From Cryptosporangium arvum DSM 44712 (GTDB lineage Bacteria; Actinomycetota; Actinomycetes; Mycobacteriales; Cryptosporangiaceae): a DNA stretch of 64,000 nt. The notes under the pieces are model-generated. The model was not told the DNA's origin. It saw only the letters and a program-made list of their open reading frames with translations, and did no database searches. The translations under genes were made by a program, and so were the position numbers. The stretch covers positions 5,115,251 to 5,179,250 of the forward strand of contig NZ_KK073874.1 of NCBI RefSeq assembly GCF_000585375.1. The letters are read 5' to 3'. Shown piece by piece: positions 41,403-49,409 of this stretch (position 1 is the stretch's first letter; every line of letters begins with the position of its first letter).

Positions 41403-42077
41403 ATGCCGATTTCAGACCGGCGGCGTGACGACGCGCTCTCCCGGGAGCTCATCGTCACGACGGCCATCGAGATGCTCGACGCCACCGGCGAGCGCGGCCT
41501 CACCGTGCGCGGTCTCGCCGCGAAGCTCCGGACCGGCCTGGGCGCGCTGTACTGGCACGTGCGGAACAAGGACGACGTGCTCGTGGCCGCCACCGACGCC
41601 GTCCTCGCCGAGGCGCTGACCGCCGACACCGCCGACCTGGCTCCGGACGACGCGATCCGGGCGGTCGCGCTCGGCGTGTTCGACGCGTTCGACGCCCATC
41701 CGTGGATCGGCGTGCAGCTCTCGCGCCTGTCGTCGCAGCCCACGACCGTCCAGATCTTCGAACGCCTCGGCCGGCACCTGCAGACGCTCGGCGTCCCCGC
41801 CGACACCCAGTTCGACGCGGCCGCGGCGCTGCTGAACTACGTGCTGGGCGTGGCCGGGCAGAACGCCGCGCTGGCCGCGTCGGTGGAGCCCGGCGCCGTC
41901 CGGTCCGACGTCCTCGCGAGCATGTCGTCGGTGTGGGCCGGCCTGGACCCCACCGACTACGCGTTCACCCGGGGGGTCGCGGCCCAGCTGCGCGAGCACG
42001 ACGACCGCGACCAGTTCCTGGCCGGGGTGAACTGGCTGCTCGCCGGGATCGGCTCAGGCGCCGGTCGTCAGCAGTAG
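41403..42077 (+). CDS. TetR family transcriptional regulator
   Basis: A 224-residue repressor. The DNA-binding part is LTVRGLAAKLRTGLGALYWHVRNKDDVLVAA, with the YWHV variant seen in TetR-C-type proteins such as TetR itself. Divergence from the TetX-like gene and the paired operators make control of that gene likely. Its last 24 bases overlap the convergent small membrane protein gene. ATG at 41403 gives MPISDRRRDD. Confidence 0.92.
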   Translation: MPISDRRRDDALSRELIVTTAIEMLDATGERGLTVRGLAAKLRTGLGALYWHVRNKDDVLVAATDAVLAEALTADTADLAPDDAIRAVALGVFDAFDAHPWIGVQLSRLSSQPTTVQIFERLGRHLQTLGVPADTQFDAAAALLNYVLGVAGQNAALAASVEPGAVRSDVLASMSSVWAGLDPTDYAFTRGVAAQLREHDDRDQFLAGVNWLLAGIGSGAGRQQ

Positions 42078-42473
42078 CACCGCGAGCGCGGCCAGGCACA
42101 CCAGCAGCGCGACGCTCAGCCCCACGCCGAACCGGCGCAGGCGCTCGATCGTCGCGGCGTTCGCCGTCGCCTGCTCGCGGAGCCGGTCGATCGTGCCGGT
42201 GGCCTCGTCGACCCGGTGCCGGATCGCGTCGGTGCCGGCCTCGGTGGTGCGCACCAGCTCGCCGACCTGCCGGGTCAGCCGCTGCCGGTCGATCCGGTCG
42301 TCGCCGAGCAGTTCGTCGAGCGTGCGCAGCCGGACGTCGAGCGCCGCGATCGTCTCGCGCAGCTCCGAGCCGAACGGCGCGAGCGTCGGCTCGACCGCGC
42401 GCTTGGTGATGTCGGTGACCGCATCGGCCAGCAACGTCACGGTCTCCTGGTGGACGTCCCTCGTGGTGGTCAA
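42054..42473 (-). CDS. Small membrane protein with coiled coil, partner of the dynamin-like GTPase
   Basis: A 139-residue protein with long charged heptad-like helices (about 10-110, e.g. LRTLDELLGDDRIDRQRLTRQV and HRVDEATGTIDRLREQ) and one C-terminal membrane helix (FGVGLSVALLVCLAALAVLLLTTG). The TTG at 42473 is the start: AGGAGGGG lies 5 bases upstream and TTGA overlaps the GTPase stop. No ATG or GTG fits. Tail-anchoring and coupling to the GTPase suggest it recruits or tethers that protein at the membrane. No known family is recognised. Confidence 0.7.
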   Translation of the reverse strand: MTTTRDVHQETVTLLADAVTDITKRAVEPTLAPFGSELRETIAALDVRLRTLDELLGDDRIDRQRLTRQVGELVRTTEAGTDAIRHRVDEATGTIDRLREQATANAATIERLRRFGVGLSVALLVCLAALAVLLLTTGA

Positions 42474-45400
42474 CGGTCCCCTCCTAGTTGCGGGTTTCGG
42501 CCCAGCGCGTCGATACGCCGCAGCCAGTTCGACGCCCGGTCGCGTCCTTCGGTGGCGGCCACCTTGTCGTCCGGGCCCGGTTCCCGTTCGGCCGCCGCGA
42601 CCTCGGCGGCGGTGCCCTCCGCGAGCCGGGCCAGCTCGGCGTGCAGGTGCGCGACCAGGTGCTCGACCGCGCCGCTGACCGCGCGCACGCCGGCGTCGCG
42701 GCTGCGGGTCCAGGCCTCGGCCACGGTGCGCCGGTTGGCGTCCGCGTCGGAGCGGCGGCGGCGCGGGTCGAGCAGCACGATCAGCCGCTGCCAGCCACCG
42801 CGCCACTCGACGGTCGCGGCGACGTGGTCGACCTCGGCGACGCCGAACGGCTCCACGTCCCAGGTCAGTTCCGGCGGCGTCACGGTGCGGCCCGGGAGCC
42901 GGGCCGCGAGCTCGAACGACAACACCGCGCAGTCCGACGCCAGCAGCTCGCGGACCGTCCGGTTGAGCACGTCGATCTCGGCGCCGAGCCGGTCGCGGGC
43001 CGCGGCGAACGCGCGCTTGCCGGTCAGGCCGTGCACGACGTGCTCGATCCGTGCCGTGCCGCGGTCGAGCGCCTCGGCCACCCGGGACCGCAGCCACGGT
43101 TCGCCCCACTGCGGGTCCTGGCGGAACGCGTCGCGCACGGCGCTCAGCTCGGCGGCGTCGGCCCGGAACGACTCCAGCCGGGCCCGGCGGATCTCCTCGC
43201 CGTCGGCGACGCGGTCGATCCGTCGGACGTGCCGGCCGTGCACGTCGGTGACGACCTGGGCGGCGCGGTCGAGCCAGGACGCGAGCAGCGTGCGCCGCGA
43301 GTCCAGGACGTAACGGCCCAGGTCGTCGGCGAGCGCCCGGAAGTCGTCGTTGAGTTCGCTGACGACCTCGGTGAAGTAGGTGCGTGGCGGCGTCGCGCCG
43401 AGCACGTTCTCGACGGTCTCCCGGACGCGGTCCTGGTCGCGCTCAACGACCCCGCGCCGCGTGATCACGAAGAAGAAGCGGGACGGGTCGAGCTGCTGCT
43501 GGAGGTAGGTGAGGTTCGCCTGGTCCTCGGCGCTGGCCGGGCGGGCCCCGTCGAAGCAGTAGACGACCGCGCCGTGCCGCTGGTCACGCACGGCCCGGTG
43601 CGCGGTGACGCGATGGTGCGGGACGGGCGCGTCGGTACCGGGCGTGTCGACGATCGTCACGTGCTCGAGCAGCGGGTGCGGCACCCCGACGCGCAGGGTG
43701 TCGACGCGCAGCGCGAGCGCCGGGTCGCGGGTCAGGTCGGCGAACGCGCGTTCCCGGTCGAGCGAGCCGGGCCACTGGTCGGGCACCGACACGAACCGTC
43801 GCACCAGGACCTCGGCCGGCACCGACAGGTCGGTGATCCGTGGCCGGTCGGGGCTCGGCGCCAGGTAGGCGTAGAGCTGCGGGTCGCCGGTGAGGTCGAG
43901 CATCTTCCACAGCCGCCAGAACGCGGCTTCCGGGTCGCTCTCGGACTGACCGGCCGCGAGCGGGCGGAACGCGCAGTCCCTGGCGGCGACCGACCGGTCG
44001 CGCAGCCACCGCCCCAGCGCCCGGATGTTCTCCAGGTGAACACGCAACTGGTGCGGTTCGGCACCCGGCGACAGCAGCCGCAACTCGACCTCGGGCAACC
44101 ATTCGACGGTCAGCGAGTCCCGGGCCGCGTACTCGACCCGGTTCACGGTCGACGTCGTCGGGCGCGGCGCGGCCGGCAGCAGCGCGGCCCCGGTACGGAC
44201 GCCGAGCAACGCGTTGATCAGCGACGACTTGCCCGACGAGGACTGGCCGAGCACCGCGACCTCGAGCCGGTCGTCGCGGACCTCGTCGCGGACGGTCTCC
44301 AGCGCGGCCCGGTCGGCGTCGGTCACGCCGAGCGCCGGATCGGCGAGCACGTTCTCCAGCAGCGCGATCAGGTCGTCGCGCAGCCGCGCGTAGGCCTGCC
44401 CGAACGCCGGGTGGGGGGCCTGGTCCCGCGGCAGCCGGACACCACGCACGGCCTCGCCGTTGTAGCGGTCGAGCGTCGCGCGGACGTCGTGGTCGAGCAG
44501 CGTCCGGAGCGTCTCGGCCGGGCGCGCCGCCGATGCGAGCCGGGCGATCGCCGCGAGCCGGTCGTCGAGTTCGATCACCGACGGGCCGTCGCGCTCGATG
44601 CCGACCAGGTCCGCGAGCAGGTGCAACGAGCCCAGCCAGTCGGGGTGGCGGGCCATCAGGGCCATCGTGCGGCGCCGGGCGAAGTCGCCGCAGAGCGACT
44701 CCCGGCTGCGGATCGCGGCCGCGCCGAGGCCCGACGTCCAGCGGTCGGGCGCGGTGCGGGTACGCAGCAGCGCGACGCAGCGCAGGAACATCGCCCGCTC
44801 GGGGCCCGGCCGGGCCAGCCGGCGGACGGCCAGCGGGATCGCCGGGCCGATGTCCAGGCCGGGCACGGCGAGTTCGTCGAACGTGGACGCCGCCCCGGCG
44901 ATCTCGGCCTCCCGCCGGTTCTCGATCAGCAGCAGCGGCAGGGAGCGCAGCGTCTCCAGGGCCTGCGCGTCCAGTTCGGTGATCCCCCGCCGCGGCACCA
45001 CGTACAGCACGCCGACGTCGGGCCGCCTGGCCTCGTCGGCGGCGGCGCCGGTCAGGTCGTCGGCGGTGTCCAGGCCCGGGCAGTCGACGATCCGCAGGCT
45101 CCAGTCGAGCAGGACGCGGGCGGGCACGACCGCGCGGACCCGGCTCAGCTCGGGGAACCGGTCCAGGTCCGGGGTGTCGAGCGGCGCGCGGACCCACTCG
45201 GTGGGCTCCGCGCTGCTGCCCCCGACGCCGAGCCAGAGCTCGGGGTTGACGCCGTACACGTACTCGACCGGCACCGGCGTGGCCCGGCCGGGCCGCTCGG
45301 CGAGGCCGGGCAGGGCCGCCATCCCGTCGGCGAGCAGGGCCGAGACCAGCGCGGTCTTGCCGGCGTCGACCGGGCCCCAGACGACGAGCGTGAACTCCGG

Positions 45401-45547
45401 GACCGTGCCGAGCCGGATGCGGTGACCGGTCCGGTCGGCGGCGTCGTAGGCGGCCCGGACGGCGGCCGGGAGAACAGCGATCGCACCGGCGTCGGAATCC
45501 GGTGCGGAGTCGGGGGGCGAGGGGTCGAGGGTGGAGGGACGGCTCAC
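42470..45547 (-). CDS. Double-headed dynamin-like GTPase
   Basis: A 1025-residue protein with two dynamin-type GTPase modules in one chain. Module 1 has G1 GPVDAGKT (58-65) and G3 DCPG (155-158). Module 2 has G1 GQSSSGKS (434-441), G2 PTTST (463-467) and G3 DTPG (634-637). Classic TKxD motifs are not clear in either. Long helical regions follow each head, as in bacterial dynamins such as Bacillus DynA, which also has two heads. Membrane remodelling, stress or phage-related membrane repair are known roles in the family; the one here is unknown. GTG start, no clear ribosome site. Confidence 0.82.
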   Translation of the reverse strand: MSRPSTLDPSPPDSAPDSDAGAIAVLPAAVRAAYDAADRTGHRIRLGTVPEFTLVVWGPVDAGKTALVSALLADGMAALPGLAERPGRATPVPVEYVYGVNPELWLGVGGSSAEPTEWVRAPLDTPDLDRFPELSRVRAVVPARVLLDWSLRIVDCPGLDTADDLTGAAADEARRPDVGVLYVVPRRGITELDAQALETLRSLPLLLIENRREAEIAGAASTFDELAVPGLDIGPAIPLAVRRLARPGPERAMFLRCVALLRTRTAPDRWTSGLGAAAIRSRESLCGDFARRRTMALMARHPDWLGSLHLLADLVGIERDGPSVIELDDRLAAIARLASAARPAETLRTLLDHDVRATLDRYNGEAVRGVRLPRDQAPHPAFGQAYARLRDDLIALLENVLADPALGVTDADRAALETVRDEVRDDRLEVAVLGQSSSGKSSLINALLGVRTGAALLPAAPRPTTSTVNRVEYAARDSLTVEWLPEVELRLLSPGAEPHQLRVHLENIRALGRWLRDRSVAARDCAFRPLAAGQSESDPEAAFWRLWKMLDLTGDPQLYAYLAPSPDRPRITDLSVPAEVLVRRFVSVPDQWPGSLDRERAFADLTRDPALALRVDTLRVGVPHPLLEHVTIVDTPGTDAPVPHHRVTAHRAVRDQRHGAVVYCFDGARPASAEDQANLTYLQQQLDPSRFFFVITRRGVVERDQDRVRETVENVLGATPPRTYFTEVVSELNDDFRALADDLGRYVLDSRRTLLASWLDRAAQVVTDVHGRHVRRIDRVADGEEIRRARLESFRADAAELSAVRDAFRQDPQWGEPWLRSRVAEALDRGTARIEHVVHGLTGKRAFAAARDRLGAEIDVLNRTVRELLASDCAVLSFELAARLPGRTVTPPELTWDVEPFGVAEVDHVAATVEWRGGWQRLIVLLDPRRRRSDADANRRTVAEAWTRSRDAGVRAVSGAVEHLVAHLHAELARLAEGTAAEVAAAEREPGPDDKVAATEGRDRASNWLRRIDALGRNPQLGGDR

Positions 45548-45660
45548 GAGTGAGAAGTCTAGGGACTTTCGCCCGGTATATGGCGAATTTGTCGCCGGGT
45601 CGTGTTGCGCTCGGTGACTAGGGTGACGAGCGTCGCGGCGATCGGGAGGGGCTCACGCGC

Positions 45661-46374
45661 GTGGTTCTGGAGGCGCCGACGCGCATCGAGGCGGCTCCCG
45701 GGCCGGTGTGGTGGCGCGAGATCCTGATCATCGTCGCGTTCCTCGTGCCGTACGACCTGATCCGGATGGCGGCCAGCGACGACCGGGCACCGGCGATCGC
45801 CCACGCCCGGGAGGTGCTCACCTGGGAGCGCTACCTCGGCCTGGACGTGGAGGCGGGGCTCAACGCCGCCGTGGCCGGCGAACGCTGGGCCGAGGTCGCG
45901 ACGTCGTTCTGGTACGCGGGGCTGCACTACCTCGTCACGCCGCTGGTGCTGGTGGCGTTGTTCCGGTGGCGGCCGGAGCTGTACCGGCGGGCGCGGCTGG
46001 CGCTGATGGCCGCGACCGCGACCGCGCTGATCGGGTACCTCACGTTCCCGACCGCGCCACCGCGGATGCTGCCGGGCTACGTGGACACGCTCATCGCGAC
46101 CGCCGACGTCGGCTGGTGGCCGCAGCACGACTCGGCGGGGTTGAACCAGCTCGCCGCGATGCCGTCGATGCACGTCGGGTGGTCGCTGTGGTGCGCGCTG
46201 GCGCTGGCCGCGCTCGCCCGCCACCGCTGGCAGCGCCTGGTCGCGTTCGCGTACCCGGTGGTGACCACGGTCGTCGTGGTCGCGACCGCGAACCACTGGC
46301 TGCTGGACGCGGTGGCCGGTGCCGCGCTGGTCGCGGCGTCCTGGGCCGCCCTCGCCGGCCGGCCTCCCACCTAA
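45661..46374 (+). CDS. PAP2 superfamily membrane phosphatase
   Basis: A 237-residue membrane protein with about six helices. The PAP2 motifs are in order: YLTFPTAPPRML (a variant of motif 1), MPSMHVGWS (motif 2, His) and ATANHWLLDAVAG (motif 3, His and Asp). This spacing is typical of the InsP-ceramide-synthase-like branch (PAP2_3). It may dephosphorylate or transfer lipid head groups. The GTG has GGGAGGGG about 9 bases upstream. It is divergent from the dynamin-like gene (113 bases). Confidence 0.9.
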   Translation: MVLEAPTRIEAAPGPVWWREILIIVAFLVPYDLIRMAASDDRAPAIAHAREVLTWERYLGLDVEAGLNAAVAGERWAEVATSFWYAGLHYLVTPLVLVALFRWRPELYRRARLALMAATATALIGYLTFPTAPPRMLPGYVDTLIATADVGWWPQHDSAGLNQLAAMPSMHVGWSLWCALALAALARHRWQRLVAFAYPVVTTVVVVATANHWLLDAVAGAALVAASWAALAGRPPT

Positions 46375-46386
46375 TCAGATACTGAT
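46374..46386. promoter_or_regulatory. Palindrome upstream of the long TetR gene
   Basis: ATCAG-ATA-CTGAT has perfect 5-base arms and lies 38 bases before the ATG at 46425, touching the stop of the PAP2 gene. An autoregulatory TetR site is plausible. Confidence 0.45.
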
Positions 46387-46424
46387 AACATCCGGATACT
46401 GCCATCATCCGGAAGGTCGGCCGC

Positions 46425-47450
46425 ATGCGACTCACGCGGGCTCAGCAGCAGGACCGCACCCGGGCCGCGGTGCTCGCCGCGGCGTACGCGGAGTTCGCCG
46501 AGGAGGGGTACTCCGCGGTCACCGTCGACCGGATCGCCGACCGGGCCGGGCTCACCCGCGGCGCGGTCTACTCGAACTTCTCCGGAAAGAGCGCGGTCTA
46601 CCTGGCCGTGCTGCTCGACCTGGTCGAGCGGGAGCCGTCCACGCCGGCGCAGGCCCCGACGCACCTCGAGGACGCGATCGAGGCGTTCGCCCGCGCCTGG
46701 CTCGACCGCCTGCCGCTCGCCGGCGACACCCCGGCGAGCGCCCAGCTCCGGCTGCGCTCGCTCGACGGTGTCGTCGACCGCCGGCCCGCGCTCGCCGGCA
46801 TCACGCACCTGGAGACGCTGCTCCTCGGCCGCGCGCTGGAGGCCTGCCCCCCGGCGGCCCCGGGCGGGCGGCGCGTGCGGCTCGCCGAGGTGCTGCGCAC
46901 CGTGCTCGACGGCGCCGGTCACCTCGCCGCGACCGCGCCCGGCGTCGGCGACCCGTTCGACGTCGTCCGCGCCTGCGAGCACCTGGCCGACCTCCCGCTC
47001 ACCGACACCTGGGAACCGGCGCACCTCCCGTTCGTGACGCCGGCGCAGCCGGTCGACGAACCGTGGGAGGCGCCCACGCCCGGGCCCGACCTGATCACCG
47101 GCGACCCGGTCGACCTCGGCGCCGACGGCGTGCTCGTGCTCCTCGGTGCCGATCGGCTCGGCGCGGCCGAGGAGGCGGTGCGCGCGACCGGCGACCGCGT
47201 CACGATCGTCGTCGCGTCCGACGCCGCGCTGGTGCGGCTGCGGATCCGCGACCTGGCGGGGTGCCTCCGGCGCGCGGTCGATCCCACCACCTGGCCCGGC
47301 TTCGCCCTTCTTCTCGACGACGGGCGCGTCGCCGCGGCACTCGGCGTACCACCGGAACCGGGCACCGAGCACGCGATCCGCGTCGCCGGTGGCCGGGTCG
47401 TCGCCAGGGCCGCGCACCGCGGCGCCGGTCACGCGGCGGCGAGCCGGTGA
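46425..47450 (+). CDS. TetR family regulator with a long C-terminal extension
   Basis: A 341-residue protein. Residues 1-60 are a TetR DNA-binding domain (VLAAAYAEFAEEGYSAVTVDRIADRAG-LTRGAVYSNFSGKSAVY). The ligand domain would normally end near 200. Residues about 225-341 add a separate alpha/beta-looking unit (DGVLVLLGADRLG, RVTIVVASDAALVRLR, WPGFALLLDDGRVAAALGV) that I do not recognise. GTGA overlap couples it to the next gene and the three genes to 49329 form one operon. Confidence 0.8.
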   Translation: MRLTRAQQQDRTRAAVLAAAYAEFAEEGYSAVTVDRIADRAGLTRGAVYSNFSGKSAVYLAVLLDLVEREPSTPAQAPTHLEDAIEAFARAWLDRLPLAGDTPASAQLRLRSLDGVVDRRPALAGITHLETLLLGRALEACPPAAPGGRRVRLAEVLRTVLDGAGHLAATAPGVGDPFDVVRACEHLADLPLTDTWEPAHLPFVTPAQPVDEPWEAPTPGPDLITGDPVDLGADGVLVLLGADRLGAAEEAVRATGDRVTIVVASDAALVRLRIRDLAGCLRRAVDPTTWPGFALLLDDGRVAAALGVPPEPGTEHAIRVAGGRVVARAAHRGAGHAAASR

Positions 47451-48004
47451 ACGAGGTGCTGCACACGCTGCGGTGCATCGGCGCGTCGGGGGTCGACGGG
47501 ATCGCCGACGCGGCCGGGGTGTCGGCCGGTGAGGCCGAGTCGGCGCTCATCGACCTGGCGGTGGACGGCCTGGTGACGTTCGAGCGGGGCGCGTTCGGCG
47601 GGTGGCGGGTCACCGCACCCGGCACCGCCGCCGACGACCGCGCGGTGGCCGCCGAGCTCCGCGCGCTCGATGTGCGTGACGTCGTCGCCGCGGCGTACCG
47701 GGAGTTCCTGGAACTCAACCCGGAGCTGCTCGACCTGTGCACCGCGTGGCAGCTGCGCACCGCCGAGGCGGAACCGGTCGCCGCGGGGTTCGCCGATCTG
47801 CACGGCCGGTGCACGGAGGCGCTCGCGCCGCTCGCACCGCTGCTCCCGCGCTTCGAGCGGCACCGCGGCGGGCTCGCGCGGGCGTTGGCCAGGGCCCGGG
47901 CCGGGGAGAGCGGGTATCTCGCCGACCGCCTCGACTCGTACCACACGCGGTGGTTCCGCCTCCACGAGGATTTCCTGGTCACGCTCGGAATGCCGCGCCA
48001 CTGA
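47447..48004 (+). CDS. Winged-helix-like protein of unknown function
   Basis: A 185-residue protein. The first 55 residues look like a winged helix (VLHTLRCIGASGVDGIADAAG-VSAGEAESALIDLAVDGLVTFE with a wing GAFGGWRVT). The rest is helical and acidic, with YREFLELNPELLDLCTAWQLR and a conserved-looking DRLDSYHTRWFRLHEDFLVTLG. I know no function. The start is set by GTGA overlap with the TetR gene, and its TGA shares a base with the ATG of the PPDK-like gene. Tight coupling suggests a regulator or partner of that enzyme. Confidence 0.65.
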   Translation: MNEVLHTLRCIGASGVDGIADAAGVSAGEAESALIDLAVDGLVTFERGAFGGWRVTAPGTAADDRAVAAELRALDVRDVVAAAYREFLELNPELLDLCTAWQLRTAEAEPVAAGFADLHGRCTEALAPLAPLLPRFERHRGGLARALARARAGESGYLADRLDSYHTRWFRLHEDFLVTLGMPRH

Positions 48005-49329
48005 TGCGCTGGATCCGATCGCTTCCGGCGGACGACGACCCCACGGTCGTCGGCGCGAAGGCGCACGGCCTGTCGGTACTCCACCGCCTGGGCCTTCCCG
48101 TCCCGCCCGGCTTCGTCCTCACGACCGAGCTCCACCGGGTCGTCCGCGACACGGGTCACCTCCCCCACTCCCTGTCCGGCGAACTGGACGCGCTGGTCCC
48201 CGGCCTCACCGGCCCGGACCGGACGGTCCCGGTGCGGTCCGTCCCGGTGCGGTCCGTCCCGGTGCGGTCCGTCCCGGTGCGGTCCGTCCCGGTGCGGTCC
48301 GTCCCGGTGCGGTCCGTCTCGGTGCGGTCGGGAGCGGCGGTCTCGATGCCGGGCATGCTGGCGACCGTGCTCGACGTCCGGGGCCGCGACGCGCTGCGTG
48401 CCGCGATCGAGCGCGTGCTGGCGTCGTGGGACTCGCCGCGGGCCCGGACGTACCGGCGGCTGTACGACCTGCCCGACGAGCCCGGCCCGGCGGTCGTCGT
48501 CCAGGCCATGGTGTTCGGCGACCGCGACGAGCGCAGCGCGAGCGGCGTCGCCTTCAGCCGGGATCCGGTGACCGGCGAGCCGGTCCCCTCCGGCGAGGTG
48601 GCGTTCCGGGCGCCGGGGGTGGACGTGGTGTCCGGCACCGGCCGCACCCGCCCGCTCGCCGAGCTGGCCGCCGGGAACGCGGCCGTCTGGGACGAGCTCC
48701 GAGCGGCGCTGCGCCTCGTCGAGCGGCACTACCGGGACGTGTGCCAGGTGGAGTTCACGATCGAGTCGGGGCGGCTGTGGCTGCTCCAGGTGCGCCGCGG
48801 CGGCGTCGCGGCGGGCGCGGCCGCGCGGATCGCGGTCGGCCTGGTCGAGGACGGGATCATCACCCGCGCCGAGGCCGTGCGCCGCGTGGATCTCACCGGC
48901 CCGGCCACCGCCCGCCGGCTCGGCGCCGGGGTCCCGGTGCTCACCCGGGGCACGGGCGCCTCCCCCGGGCTGGCGTCCGGCCGGGTCGCGCTCACCGCCG
49001 CGGACGCGGTGCGGCGGGCCGCGCACGGGCCGGTGATCCTCGTCCGGCCGACGACGTCACCGGCCGACCTGCACGGGCTGGCGGCCGCGAGCGGAGTCGT
49101 CACGTTCCGCGGTGGCCCCACGAGCCACGCCGCGGTCGTCGCGCGCGGGATGGGTAAGCCGGCCGTCGTCGGCGCGACGGAAACTACGCTGCGTGAAGGC
49201 TTCGAGATCACCATTGATGGCGAAACCGGCATAGTCGCGCCCGGAATCCACTTCGGAGTCACGTCGAGCGACGATCCGGCCGTGGGACTCCTGCGACAGT
49301 GGAGCACCTATGGGTTAGCTGAGGATTAA
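48004..49329 (+). CDS. PPDK-like phosphotransferase lacking the PEP/pyruvate barrel
   Basis: A 441-residue protein with an ATP-grasp half related to pyruvate phosphate dikinase (VVGAKAHGLSVLHRLGLPVPPGFVLTT, VRSGAAVSMPGMLATVLDV, QAMVFGDRDERSASGVAFSRDP, QVEFTIESGRLWLLQVR, in parts). It ends with the phosphohistidine domain RPTTSPADLHGL...GGPTSHAAVVARGMGKPAVVG (His 375). The C-terminal barrel of PPDK is absent, so phosphate would be passed to another acceptor or protein. Residues 75-109 are seven VPVRS or VSVRS units; the last is the normal catalytic VSVRSGA, so the motif has been tandemly multiplied. Confidence 0.8.
   Translation: MRWIRSLPADDDPTVVGAKAHGLSVLHRLGLPVPPGFVLTTELHRVVRDTGHLPHSLSGELDALVPGLTGPDRTVPVRSVPVRSVPVRSVPVRSVPVRSVPVRSVSVRSGAAVSMPGMLATVLDVRGRDALRAAIERVLASWDSPRARTYRRLYDLPDEPGPAVVVQAMVFGDRDERSASGVAFSRDPVTGEPVPSGEVAFRAPGVDVVSGTGRTRPLAELAAGNAAVWDELRAALRLVERHYRDVCQVEFTIESGRLWLLQVRRGGVAAGAAARIAVGLVEDGIITRAEAVRRVDLTGPATARRLGAGVPVLTRGTGASPGLASGRVALTAADAVRRAAHGPVILVRPTTSPADLHGLAAASGVVTFRGGPTSHAAVVARGMGKPAVVGATETTLREGFEITIDGETGIVAPGIHFGVTSSDDPAVGLLRQWSTYGLAED
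48226..48330 (+). repeat. Seven 15-bp repeats encoding VPVRS
   Basis: Six exact copies of GTCCCGGTGCGGTCC and a seventh, GTCTCGGTGCGGTCG, that belongs to the conserved VSVRSGA motif. The exact identity indicates recent expansion; the unit keeps the frame. Confidence 0.95.
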
Positions 49330-49409
49330 ATGAGTCGATCGTCGAACCGTGTGTCCCTTCGCGGCGTCTGGGTGAGCGGGGCCTGTATGCGCAGGTAGAC
49401 CGGCGGAGG

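Noticed and set aside
42488-45553. 1021-codon plus-strand frame opposite the dynamin-like gene
   Set aside because: Antisense shadow without domains; the minus strand shows two GTPase modules.
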